Positions 1-6,337 of a DNA stretch of 12,113 nt are shown in pieces. The number at the start of each line of letters is the position of its first letter. Positions within the stretch are counted from its first letter, which is position 1. The notes below the pieces were generated by a model, which worked only from the letters and a program-made list of their open reading frames with translations, searched no databases and was not told the DNA's origin. The stretch is from Paenibacillus sp. (GTDB taxonomy: Bacteria > Bacillota > Bacilli > Paenibacillales > Paenibacillaceae), in the NCBI GenBank assembly GCA_029256665.1, contig JAQSXN010000046.1, positions 1 to 12,113 of the forward strand, given 5' to 3'. A program made the position numbers and the translations under genes.

Positions 1-53
1 AGTTCCGCATGAAAAGCCGTATTATGATTCCAATAGACAGTCCCGTTCGTCAT
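1..53 (-). CDS. Class I SAM-dependent methyltransferase-like protein, N-terminal 18 codons (partial)
   Basis: A minus-strand gene starts with ATG at 53 and runs off the left edge. A very strong ribosome binding site (GGGGAGGAGG, 71-62, core AGGAGG 67-62) lies 8 nt upstream. The visible peptide begins MTNGTVYWNHNTAFHAEL. A YWNHN-x-A-(F/Y)-H start is what I recall from a group of bacillar class I SAM methyltransferases; that assignment rests on memory of the family, since the SAM-binding motifs lie outside the window. The start codon is secure, the function is not. It is downstream of, and in the same direction as, the sugar dehydrogenase operon, but has its own putative promoter in the 100-bp gap. 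Confidence 0.55.
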   Translation of the reverse strand, partial: MTNGTVYWNHNTAFHAE

Positions 54-83
54 TTCGCGAGCCTCCTCCCCATTCTACCTACC

Positions 84-112
84 ATTGTAGCGGGCGAAGC
101 AAGCTCTGTACA
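84..112 (-). promoter_or_regulatory. Putative promoter of the methyltransferase-like gene
   Basis: Read on the minus strand, TGTACA (112-107, 4 of 6 matches to the -35 consensus) is followed by a 17-nt spacer and TACAAT (89-84, 5 of 6 matches to -10). The start codon at 53 is about 30 nt downstream of the -10 box. Three 9-bp direct repeats lie immediately upstream and touch the -35 box, which is a usual place for activator binding. Prediction by eye only. Confidence 0.4.
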
Positions 113-144
113 TGTCCCTATAGATGTCCCTACATATGTCCGGT
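112..144 (-). repeat. Three 9-bp direct repeats with 12-bp period (possible regulator sites)
   Basis: ATGTCCCTA occurs at 112-120 and 124-132, and the related ATGTCCGGT at 136-144, all starting exactly 12 bp apart. On the minus strand the unit reads TAGGGACAT followed by 3 nt. The array sits between the end of the dehydrogenase gene and the putative methyltransferase promoter. Phased direct repeats upstream of a -35 box resemble activator sites, but 12 bp is not a whole helical turn, and no regulator can be named. Confidence 0.5.
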
Positions 145-154
145 AAACCTCCGG

Positions 155-1174
155 TTAAAACTCCACCACCGCTTTGATCACTTTCGAGGCAGGGTCCAGC
201 CATTCATCAAACGCTTCGATCATCCCGTCGAACGAGGAACGATGCGTGACGAATCGGCCCATGTCGAGCGCTCCCGTCGCCAGCACCTCAAGCACATGCT
301 CGAAGTCGGCCCGCGTCGCGTTGCGGCTGCCCATCAGCGTCAGCTCTCGCTTGTGGAATTCGGGATCCGAGAAAGCGATCTCCCCCTTCACCAGCCCAAC
401 GAACACCAGCTTGCCCCCATGCGCCGCATACTCGAAGGACTTGGCCATCGAAGCGGCGTTGCCCGTGGCGTCGAATACCGCGACTGGAAATTCGCCATCC
501 GTGAGCTCGCTTAGTCTCTGGAGCACATCGTCACCCAGCGCGACGATCGTCTCGTCCACTCCTGCCCACGAAGCGCAGAAGGCGAGCCGCTGCTCCGAAA
601 TATCCATCGCGATGACCCTTGCGCCGGCATGCCGGGCAAACGCCATGACGCCGAGTCCGATGGGACCAGACCCGATGACAAGCACCGTATCGCCCGCCGC
701 CACCTCCGCTCTTCTCACCGCATGGGCGCCAATCGCGAGCGGCTCCGCCATCGCGGCTTCGTCCAGCGTCAGCGCGTTCGCAAGAAGTAGATGTCTCACA
801 GGCACGGCGATCCGCTCGCGCATCCCGCCGTCGCGATGCACGCCGAGCACTTGCATGCTCGTACAGCAATTGCTTTTGCCCCTCCGGCAAGCCACGCATC
901 CGCCGCAATGCAGGTAAGGGAGGATAGCAACCTGATCCCCTACCGCAAAGCCCTGCGTATCATCGCCAATCGCTTCAATAACGCCGGACAGCTCATGCCC
1001 CAATATGCGGGGATATTCAAAAAACGGCTGATTGCCCTTAAACGCGTGATAATCCGTCCCGCAGATGCCGATCCGCCGGATGGCGACGATGGCGTGTCCC
1101 TCCGCGAGCTCCGGCGCGGGCAAGTCGTCCCTCATGCGGAACGTCCCCGTTTGCTCGCAAACGATTCCTTTCAT
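155..1174 (-). CDS. lgoD: Zinc-dependent L-galactonate 5-dehydrogenase-type oxidoreductase (MDR family, LgoD/YjjN-like)
   Basis: 339-residue medium-chain zinc alcohol dehydrogenase. Catalytic zinc ligands are visible as Cys38 in GICGTD and His60-Glu61 in LGHE; the structural zinc set is Cys90, Cys93, Cys96 and Cys104; the NAD(P) loop is GSGPIG at 168-173. Beyond family level, GNQPFF (47-52), FSDPEFHK (268-275) and MGSRNAT (281-287) match what I remember of E. coli LgoD (YjjN), which oxidises L-galactonate to D-tagaturonate with NAD+. It would be the third step after the L-galactose dehydrogenase and lactonase encoded just upstream; the gap to the reductase stop is only 19 bp, so it is the last gene of the operon. 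Start: ATG at 1174 with GGAGG 6 nt upstream. Alternatives are other polyol or sugar-acid dehydrogenases of the same family (RspB-like, or an L-fuconate route). Enzyme class is near certain; substrate is good inference. Confidence 0.85.
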   Translation of the reverse strand: MKGIVCEQTGTFRMRDDLPAPELAEGHAIVAIRRIGICGTDYHAFKGNQPFFEYPRILGHELSGVIEAIGDDTQGFAVGDQVAILPYLHCGGCVACRRGKSNCCTSMQVLGVHRDGGMRERIAVPVRHLLLANALTLDEAAMAEPLAIGAHAVRRAEVAAGDTVLVIGSGPIGLGVMAFARHAGARVIAMDISEQRLAFCASWAGVDETIVALGDDVLQRLSELTDGEFPVAVFDATGNAASMAKSFEYAAHGGKLVFVGLVKGEIAFSDPEFHKRELTLMGSRNATRADFEHVLEVLATGALDMGRFVTHRSSFDGMIEAFDEWLDPASKVIKAVVEF

Positions 1175-1193
1175 ATGTCCCCTCCTTCGCGAA

Positions 1194-2138
1194 TTAGGCG
1201 AAAATCCCTTTGTTGTACCGCGGCAAGCCGCTCTCCCACGTTCGGTTATGAATCGGCTTCAGCAGCTCCAGTACCTCCGCCAGAAGTTCCCGGTCCATCG
1301 GCTCGTCCGTCCAAGCCGCGTTACGCGCGATATTCACGGGGTTGGCGGTGCTGACCAACGTGGTCGGAATCCGATCATTCGACGTGGAGTACTGAATCGC
1401 CAGCTTCGCGATGTCTTCCCCCCGCTCCGCCACGAGCTCCGCTGCTTTCAGACAAACCGCCTTCAGCTCCGGATCGGCGGGATGCCAATCCGGCGTGCCG
1501 CGAGTGCTAAGCAGCCCCATCGATAGCGGCGAAGCATTGACCAGGCCGACGCCGCTCTGCTCCAGCAGCGGCAGCAGCTCCAGCAATGACGTGTCATTTA
1601 GCGAATAATGGCAATATGAAATGATGACGTCGATCTGCGCTTGCGGCAGCATCTCCTCGAACAAGGCAAGCGGCAAGCCGCAGATGCCGGCGAACCGGAT
1701 TTTGCCCTGTTCCTTCAGCCGCTGCAGCGCCGGAATCGCTTCCTCCAGAATGATGGCAGGCTCTACGAACTCGATATCGTGCAGAAACAGCATGTCGACG
1801 TAATCCGTCCGGAGCCTGCGCAAGCTCTCCTCCAGGCTCGACGCGATCCGGCCGCCCGAGAAGTCGAACGTATTCTCGCCGTAACGCCCGGCCTTCGTCG
1901 ATAGATAGAACCGGTCTCGCGAGGTCTGGGCGATCGCTTGGCCAAGCACGGTCTCGGCTTTGGTCGCTCCGTAATAAGGCGAGACGTCGATCAAGTTGAT
2001 ACCCGCGTCCAAGGCCGCATGAACGGCGCGAATCCCCTCCGCGTCATCCGTTTGCCGGAACACCGAGCCGAGCGATGACGCGCCGAAGCTCAGGCTCGAC
2101 ACGTCCAAGCCCGTATTTCCCAATTGGCGATACTTCAT
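1194..2138 (-). CDS. Aldo/keto reductase, L-galactose (or L-fucose) dehydrogenase type
   Basis: 314-residue TIM-barrel aldo/keto reductase. The catalytic tetrad is in place: Asp51 and Tyr56 (in DVSPYYG), Lys82 (STK) and His120 (LFLHDIEF). The whole chain resembles plant L-galactose dehydrogenase as I recall it: N-terminal LGNTGLDVSSLSFGASSLGSVF, central LHDIEF, IISYCHYSLNDTSLLELLP, WHPADPELK and a C-terminal TWESGL. That family oxidises L-galactose at C1 to L-galactono-lactone with NAD(P)+; bacterial relatives also act on L-fucose and D-arabinose, which share stereochemistry. It lies between the lactonase (15-bp gap) and the zinc dehydrogenase (19-bp gap), so all three are probably on one mRNA. 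Start: ATG at 2138 with GGAGGG about 8 nt upstream. No frameshift or missing residue seen. The most likely first step of the pathway. Confidence 0.87.
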   Translation of the reverse strand: MKYRQLGNTGLDVSSLSFGASSLGSVFRQTDDAEGIRAVHAALDAGINLIDVSPYYGATKAETVLGQAIAQTSRDRFYLSTKAGRYGENTFDFSGGRIASSLEESLRRLRTDYVDMLFLHDIEFVEPAIILEEAIPALQRLKEQGKIRFAGICGLPLALFEEMLPQAQIDVIISYCHYSLNDTSLLELLPLLEQSGVGLVNASPLSMGLLSTRGTPDWHPADPELKAVCLKAAELVAERGEDIAKLAIQYSTSNDRIPTTLVSTANPVNIARNAAWTDEPMDRELLAEVLELLKPIHNRTWESGLPRYNKGIFA

Positions 2139-2153
2139 CTTGATCCCTCCTTA

Positions 2154-2984
2154 TTAGAGTTTGTAAAACCGTTTGGCGTTCTCCCCAAACAGGTTCGCCC
2201 GTTCGCGATCTCCCCAGCTCCCCGGGATCGCTCCTTCCAGCAGCTCCACGACTTCGTCGTAGCTGGCCGCGAGCAGGCAGACCGGCCAATCCGTGCCGAA
2301 TATGACCCGTTCAGGCCCGAACAGCCGCAATACATGGTCGACGTAACGCTGAAAGTGCTCCGGCCGCCAATCCCGATGATCCGCCTCCGTCACCATGCCG
2401 GACAGCTTGCAATACAGGCCGGGATGCCGCGAAGCCCTCTCCATTTGGGAAGCCCACGGCTCGAACTCTCCCGCGGCGATTCTCGGCTTGCCGATATGGT
2501 CGATGACGCCTCGCAGACCGGGAACGGCGTCAAGCAGCTCGTTCAACGGCTCCAGTTGATCGGCTTTGACAAGCAGATCGACGGGCACGTCCATCGCGGC
2601 ATAAGAACGAAGCGCTTCCACGAACGAGGGTTGCAGGATGGCGCCGGCATCCTCCATATCCTGAATCATGATCCGGAAGCCGACATACTTCGGATGCTCC
2701 CGGCAACGCTCGTAATGGCTACGATGATCGGGACGGAACAAATCCAAATAGCCGACCACGCCCAGAATGCTGTCCGCCCCATCCGCCAGCGACAGCAGAT
2801 ACTCCGTTTCTTCAATGGTAGGAGCAGCCTGGACGACTATGGTTCCGTCGAGATTGTGCCGCTTCCTATGCATGTCGAGGTCTTCCGGCAAGTAATCCCG
2901 ATACAATACCGGCAGCTCCGGCGTGATCCAGCCGTAATCCGTTCGCGACATGGACCAATAATGCTGATGGGCGTCAATTCGCAT
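2154..2984 (-). CDS. Amidohydrolase-family sugar lactonase (L-galactono-/L-fucono-lactonase type)
   Basis: 276 residues, usual length for the COG3618-type lactonases of the amidohydrolase superfamily. Landmarks in order: metal-binding HQH at 6-8 right after the start (RIDAHQHYW), KLSG at 193-196, IDHIGKP with His163, and the metal-ligand Asp232 in FGTDWPV. These enzymes open 1,4- or 1,5-lactones of L-fuconate, L-galactonate or L-rhamnonate. It is the first gene of the operon; the reductase that would make its lactone follows after 15 bp and the acid dehydrogenase after that, so the expected product is L-galactonate. Start: ATG at 2984, AGGAG 11 nt upstream. No signal peptide, so cytoplasmic. 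It diverges from the AraC-type gene at 3120. Family call is strong; the specific lactone is inferred from neighbours. Confidence 0.85.
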   Translation of the reverse strand: MRIDAHQHYWSMSRTDYGWITPELPVLYRDYLPEDLDMHRKRHNLDGTIVVQAAPTIEETEYLLSLADGADSILGVVGYLDLFRPDHRSHYERCREHPKYVGFRIMIQDMEDAGAILQPSFVEALRSYAAMDVPVDLLVKADQLEPLNELLDAVPGLRGVIDHIGKPRIAAGEFEPWASQMERASRHPGLYCKLSGMVTEADHRDWRPEHFQRYVDHVLRLFGPERVIFGTDWPVCLLAASYDEVVELLEGAIPGSWGDRERANLFGENAKRFYKL

Positions 2985-3038
2985 GCCAATGTTCGCTCCT
3001 CTCTCTTCTTCACTCTCATTTTACTACCCTATTAGGAG

Positions 3039-3057
3039 AATGAAATATCATTTCATT
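3039..3057. promoter_or_regulatory. Perfect 19-bp dyad in the divergent intergenic region (candidate operator)
   Basis: AATGAAAT-ATC-ATTTCATT is a perfect inverted repeat with 8-bp arms, halfway between the divergent lactonase and AraC-type genes. It overlaps the putative -35 box of the regulator gene (3056-3061), a position from which a bound protein could affect both directions. AraC proteins more often bind direct repeats, so a dimeric regulator encoded elsewhere is equally possible. The dyad is seen; its role is inference. Confidence 0.5.
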
Positions 3058-3085
3058 GCGGTTTTATATCCGATTTTGATATATT
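3056..3085 (+). promoter_or_regulatory. Putative promoter of the first AraC-type gene
   Basis: A near-consensus -10 box TATATT (3080-3085, 5 of 6) is preceded by an 18-nt spacer and a weak -35, TTGCGG (3056-3061, only TTG matches). The leader to the TTG start at 3120 would be about 28 nt and holds GGGAGG at 3105-3110. The -35 overlaps the 3039-3057 dyad, suggesting control or autoregulation there. Predicted by eye. Confidence 0.35.
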
Positions 3086-3119
3086 GGTGGCATATCAATC
3101 TTACGGGAGGCCGACTTGC

Positions 3120-3989
3120 TTGCAACCGATCCGCAAACCGTTCATGCTCGATCCGATCTTTCCGTTTGATCTCGTCTATCAAGGCATCCGGTATTCGGAG
3201 AACGAGCTGCCGGATCATCTGCACGACCTGTATGAGCTAGTCTATATTCACCGGGGGACCGGCAAATTTTTTATCGATCATACGATCTACGAGAAGGGAC
3301 CGGGCGACCTGTTCCTCATTCCCGGCAATACCGTTCATCGCGCCTTTCCCTTGGGCGACCAACCTATCGTATCCACCGCCGTCTTCTTCGCCCCTTCGCT
3401 CATGCGGAGCGACCCGCTCGGCGATGGCTATAAGCCTCTCGGCACTTTCGAGCTCGCCCGGAAGCGCAAACAATATCGGATAACGCTGGAGGAACCGGCG
3501 CGCGGCCAGTTGGAGGCATGTCTCCTCGCAATGGCGGAGGAGCTGGGCAATCGCGCTGCAGGTTACCGCCACGCGTTATGGCTTCGCCTACAGCAGCTAT
3601 TGCTGGAGCTAAGCTGGCAGCCGTTCTCGCAAGCGGAGCCGTCGACGCCATCGGCCGGCGGCTATGGTCCTCCATGGATCCGCAAGGCGCTGAGCGACAT
3701 GAACCGGGATCCCGTCGGCTGCGGCGGACTTGCGGAGCTGGCAGGCCGTGCCTCCGTCAGCGCGAGCCACTTCTCGCGCGTATTCAAGGAGCTCACGGGG
3801 ATGAACGTGACCGATTATATCAATGCCAAGCGGCTCGTGCTGGCCAAAAATTTGCTGCTCGAGACGGACGATAATATCGAGACGATCGCGCTGGCCTGCG
3901 GATACCAGGGCATGCGCCACTTTTATCAGCAATTCAAGAAATTAACGGGGCTAACGCCGAAGGCTTACCGGGATCAGACGGACGTATAG
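3120..3989 (+). CDS. AraC-family transcriptional regulator with N-terminal cupin domain
   Basis: 289 residues from a TTG start. TTG at 3120 is preferred because GGGAGG (3105-3110) lies 9 nt upstream; the same frame is open back to another TTG at 3084, but that has no comparable site and would place the ribosome binding site inside the gene. N-terminal part (to about residue 130) is a cupin-type sensor, with HLHDLYELVYIHRGTG and a PGDLFLIPGNTVHRAF strand pattern. The last 100 residues are the two-helix-turn-helix AraC domain: ASVSASHFSRVFKELTGMNV, then the second helix set in NIETIALACGYQGMRHFYQ and the closing KKLTGLTPKAYR. It is divergent from the lactonase/reductase/dehydrogenase operon, the usual setting for a sugar-responsive activator, so L-galactose, the lactone or the acid is a candidate ligand. 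The target is inferred. Confidence 0.88.
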   Translation: MQPIRKPFMLDPIFPFDLVYQGIRYSENELPDHLHDLYELVYIHRGTGKFFIDHTIYEKGPGDLFLIPGNTVHRAFPLGDQPIVSTAVFFAPSLMRSDPLGDGYKPLGTFELARKRKQYRITLEEPARGQLEACLLAMAEELGNRAAGYRHALWLRLQQLLLELSWQPFSQAEPSTPSAGGYGPPWIRKALSDMNRDPVGCGGLAELAGRASVSASHFSRVFKELTGMNVTDYINAKRLVLAKNLLLETDDNIETIALACGYQGMRHFYQQFKKLTGLTPKAYRDQTDV

Positions 3990-3995
3990 CGGAAG

Positions 3996-4010
3996 GTTAA
4001 TCTCATTAAC
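3996..4010. promoter_or_regulatory. 15-bp perfect inverted repeat between the two regulator genes
   Basis: GTTAAT-CTC-ATTAAC fills much of the 45-bp gap between the two AraC-type genes, 10 nt before the second gene's ribosome binding site. Arms are 6 bp and AT-rich, and only a short CTTTCTT follows, so it is a poor terminator; an operator or mRNA-processing site is more plausible. Function unknown. Confidence 0.35.
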
Positions 4011-4034
4011 GCTTTCTTGTGGAGGGGGATGTCT

Positions 4035-4934
4035 GTGCCGCGCAATACGGAGGATAACCAGCAGCAGTATGACAGAGACGACATCACGAATATTCATCTG
4101 GAGAGGCATCCCGTCTATTGCGAGTTCCGGTCGGGCGATCTGCGCCGCAAGAGGCTGCACTTCCATGAGGGATACGAGGTTTATATATGCCTGGGGGGGA
4201 GCGGCTCCTATATCGTGGAGGACAAGCTGTTTCCGCTTCATGCGGGAACGCTCACCGTGATCGGACCGAACGTCGTGCATCATCCGTTCTCCAAGGAGGA
4301 CTCCGAATTCAGCCGCTATATCTTGACGATCGGCGAGCCCTATCTCGCCTCGATTGCCGCGCTCTGCGCGGGTTCGGAAGAGACCGCGCCTCCGCTTGCG
4401 AGTCTAGCTGGCGGCGGACACTATTTCTTGTCGGCATCGCAGCTTGAGCGAGCGCGCTCTGCCGCCGCGGCGATTGCCGGACGGCTTGATTTGGCGGAGT
4501 CGCAGCGCGGTCTCTCGATTCTGCACCGCGTCACGGAGCTGCTGCTCCTGATCGGCGAGCTGCGGGATGATCCGCTGTCGCAGCAGAGCGCGAGCGGTTC
4601 CCATGAAGGGCTGATTAGAGAAGTCGTCGCGTACATGACCGCTTCCTACCGCGAGCATATCTCCATTGACGGCTTGCTGGAGCGCTTCCCCCTATCGCGT
4701 TCGCAACTGCTTCATCTCTTCAAGGCGACGACCGGCTACACGGTCACGCAATTTCTTACGGAGTACCGGCTCAACAAGGCCAAATGGCTGCTCGTCGATA
4801 CCGACTTGCCCATGACCGAAATCGCGGCAAGGTCCGGCTTCGGCGATCTGTCCCACTTCTACCACCTGTTCCGCAGGGAGAGCGGCATGACCCCGAGGCA
4901 GTACCGCCAGCGGGCATTGGAGCGGCGGTCGTAA
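4035..4934 (+). CDS. Second AraC-family transcriptional regulator with cupin domain
   Basis: 299 residues from GTG at 4035. Start choice: GGAGGGGG (4021-4028) is 9 nt from GTG 4035 when measured from its GGAGG core, but only 3 nt from the in-frame ATG at 4029, so GTG is preferred. The N-terminal cupin shows LHFHEGYEVYICLGGSG and IGPNVVHHPFS, a metal-binding-like His-rich pattern around a sugar-binding barrel. The C-terminal AraC domain shows FPLSRSQLLHLFKATTGYTV, then LPMTEIAARSGFGDLSHFYH and the end motif GMTPRQYRQR. It follows the first AraC gene by 45 bp in the same direction, probably cotranscribed, but the two proteins are only distantly alike apart from domain layout, so this is not a recent tandem duplication. 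It may govern the sugar operon or the GH105/lyase genes further right. Confidence 0.87.
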   Translation: MPRNTEDNQQQYDRDDITNIHLERHPVYCEFRSGDLRRKRLHFHEGYEVYICLGGSGSYIVEDKLFPLHAGTLTVIGPNVVHHPFSKEDSEFSRYILTIGEPYLASIAALCAGSEETAPPLASLAGGGHYFLSASQLERARSAAAAIAGRLDLAESQRGLSILHRVTELLLLIGELRDDPLSQQSASGSHEGLIREVVAYMTASYREHISIDGLLERFPLSRSQLLHLFKATTGYTVTQFLTEYRLNKAKWLLVDTDLPMTEIAARSGFGDLSHFYHLFRRESGMTPRQYRQRALERRS

Positions 4935-4950
4935 TAGCAGCAGGCCGGCG

Positions 4951-4983
4951 AGCGGCCAGGAAGCGGCGGTGGCCGCTCTTTGC
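4951..4983 (+). terminator. Possible terminator after the AraC pair
   Basis: AGCGGCC (4951-4957) and GGCCGCT (4971-4977) form a perfect 7-bp stem with a 13-nt loop; a tighter alternative pairs AGCGGC (4962-4967) with GCCGCT (4972-4977). The tail is CTTTGCCGCTCTTTG, with no continuous U run, so an intrinsic terminator is only weakly supported. It lies in the convergent gap between the AraC gene and the DUF4166 gene and could serve both. Confidence 0.35.
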
Positions 4984-5031
4984 CGCTCTTTGACGCTCTC
5001 CGGCTCTTCCTCCGCGCGCCTCCTTCCCCGC

Positions 5032-5709
5032 TTACTCGCGTCTCTCTTCCCTCAGCGGCCTCACGTCCAGCGGAATAAACTCGGGGCCGGCATCGACGAG
5101 ACGCGCCTGGAACGATCCTTCGTATTCGAAGACGGTTCCGAGCAGCGGGTTGCTGACCTCCACCGTTATGCGGTACCGGTCCGCCCGGTCGTCGTACCAT
5201 TCGCAAACGTCGGCGATGCCGGTAAGGCTGGCCGGAAAGCGGAACTGCAGCAGCCCCTCGTAGAATCGCTGCTCGCCTGAACGGATGCGGATTCCCCCGT
5301 TCGAAGCGGCGGAGATTTCCAGATCGACGGCCAGATGCTGCTTGGTGCCCAGATAATCGACGATCCGGTCGCGCTCCCTGCTGTAGATCATGGTGGCGTC
5401 GAACCTTCGGATGGCGTTCGGGAATTTGAAGCTGCGGATCCAGGTCACCGTTTCGCGGCCGAACCGGTCGACGTAAGCGAAGTTCTCGATCGTAAACGGA
5501 ATGTTCCTGCCGCCCTGCGGGAACATGATGTTCCTCGTCGCCCCGGCATAGAGCGGAAGCATGGCCAGCTTGGAGAAACGAATATGCTCCATAACGCCAT
5601 GTCCGACGGAAGCGACGCGGTCCCCGCTGCCGAATCCGAACCGCTCCCGGATGCGGGGGTGGAGTTTGTGAAAGTCAGCGCCCAGCGCCTGCTCGTAAAT
5701 GGAACTCAT
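5032..5709 (-). CDS. DUF4166 domain protein
   Basis: 225 residues from ATG at 5709. The same frame is open to an upstream ATG at 5808, giving a 258-residue version, but the family-like start is MSSIYEQALGADFHKLHP, and AGGGGAG (5725-5719) sits 9 nt before ATG 5709. The chain matches the DUF4166 pattern as I know it: LHPRIRERFGFGS, an MFPQGG motif, FAYVDRFGRETVTWIR, and a C-terminal stretch on peripheral strands (EVSNPLLGTVFEYEGSF). No membrane segment or signal peptide. The biochemical role of the family is not known. In bacilli such genes often sit beside SRPBCC/DoxX-type genes; here that partner is 3.6 kb away, behind the GH105/lyase pair, yet both genes carry the same copied promoter. Confidence 0.82.
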   Translation of the reverse strand: MSSIYEQALGADFHKLHPRIRERFGFGSGDRVASVGHGVMEHIRFSKLAMLPLYAGATRNIMFPQGGRNIPFTIENFAYVDRFGRETVTWIRSFKFPNAIRRFDATMIYSRERDRIVDYLGTKQHLAVDLEISAASNGGIRIRSGEQRFYEGLLQFRFPASLTGIADVCEWYDDRADRYRITVEVSNPLLGTVFEYEGSFQARLVDAGPEFIPLDVRPLREERRE

Positions 5710-5808
5710 GCGAATCGGCTCCCCTTTTTGCTTGCTCAGACGGCCCCCTTCGCGTGCAGCAGCGTCCGGCTCGATGTCCAGTTCTGCGTAAATCGACTTC
5801 CCTCTCAT
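5710..5808 (-). pseudogene. 33-codon in-frame leader: remnant of an SRPBCC-DoxX gene start, fused to DUF4166
   Basis: Translating from ATG 5808 gives MRGKSIYAELDIEPDAAA, nearly the same as the start of the SRPBCC-DoxX protein at 10249 (MRGKPIYVELDIAADMEA). Similarity then stops, and 15 unrelated residues (REGGRLSKQKGEPIR) lead without a stop into the DUF4166 start. The initiation region (AAGGGAG, 9 nt before the ATG) is identical to that of the DoxX gene, so the leader is probably translated. Simplest reading: the body of a DoxX-type gene was deleted here, leaving its promoter and first codons joined in frame to the next gene. A leader peptide coupled to the DUF4166 start, or a functional 258-residue protein, are alternatives. 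Confidence 0.55.
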
Positions 5809-5933
5809 GCGCGCTCTCTCCCTTCCCCGTTACCGAGGCTGTTAAACCAATTGTATCGGCTACCTAGAGGACGCGGCAGTTCCAACTATTATAGGTCCGT
5901 ACGCGGCGGGGGTACTATGCGGCGTAGTACCTG
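5772..5933. repeat. 162-bp direct repeat, copy 1 (promoter, leader and first codons)
   Basis: Aligns without gaps to 10213-10374, with 7 differences in 162 bp by my count (about 96%). Read on the minus strand it holds a 19-bp near-palindrome, a TATAAT -10 box, an untranslated leader of about 75 nt, AAGGGAG, an ATG and about a dozen codons. Four of the changes fall in the non-coding part, so the sequence was conserved or copied recently. No transposase or terminal inverted repeats accompany it. Confidence 0.92.
5888..5930 (-). promoter_or_regulatory. Copied promoter with 19-bp palindromic operator (DUF4166 copy)
   Basis: Consensus TATAAT lies at 5893-5888 on the minus strand. No good -35 hexamer lies 16-18 nt upstream; instead the -35 region is covered by GTACTATGCGGCGTAGTAC (5912-5930), in which 8 of 9 base pairs about the central G are symmetrical. 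A perfect -10, absent -35 and a dyad centred near -40 suggest an activator- or repressor-controlled promoter. The dyad is fully kept in copy 2. Regulator unknown. Confidence 0.6.
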
Positions 5934-6337
5934 CAGGTTGTGAAGATAACGACAACGGGTAGTAGCGATCGTTTGCTGGTATGCTACATGGACAAATTCG
6001 GTATGGATGATTACGACGGAGGCGCAAGCGTCCAACGTTTAGAGCTTGCGATGGCAGCAGCCTCGGGGTAATTGCGAAGTCTGCTTGTGAGCGTAACGGT
6101 TGCCACGACGGCTAATCGCCTCTATTGGGCTATTTTACAAATGTAACGGTTGCGGTGGAGCTAATATTGTTTCTTGGTACCCGAAATCGCGACATTTGAG
6201 TACAATAAGCCCCAGAGCAACCGTTAGATTTTGGGCACGAGCCTTTTCGCCGAAATAGGCTCGATGGCAACCGTTAGCGCGCCCAGTCCCGCAACGTATG
6301 ACGACAGGACGCCGAACAAAGTCCGCTGCCTCGCCCC
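5934..6337. other. Gene-free stretch between copied promoter and terminator
   Basis: No credible coding frame. It contains a 7-bp-stem hairpin (CGCAAGC 6023-6029 with GCTTGCG 6044-6050) and then the TAACGGTTGC repeat cluster described separately. I see no tRNA, riboswitch or insertion-sequence end in it. Confidence 0.6.
6093..6277. repeat. Cluster of four TAACGGTTGC repeats, two direct and two inverted, 50-bp spaced
   Basis: GTAACGGTTGC occurs at 6093-6103 and 6143-6153, and its inverted form GCAACCGTTAG at 6217-6227 and 6267-6277. The starts within each pair are exactly 50 bp apart and the pairs face each other, making a mirror arrangement about position 6185. The 50-bp units also share weaker features after the 11-mer (CCA, then a GCTA/GCCTAT element and an AAAAT-like end). 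The last unit includes a small hairpin, GAGCC with GGCTC, near 6239-6262. Looks like a dispersed intergenic repeat family; no protein is encoded. Confidence 0.75.

Noticed and set aside
2124..3035. 303-codon plus-strand open frame opposite the lactonase gene
   Set aside because: A shadow of the GC-rich minus-strand coding sequence; the lactonase has complete family motifs and a ribosome binding site, while this frame has none.
6093..6277. CRISPR array
   Set aside because: Only four short units, two in each orientation, with an 11-bp core and related rather than unique intervening sequence; no cas genes.
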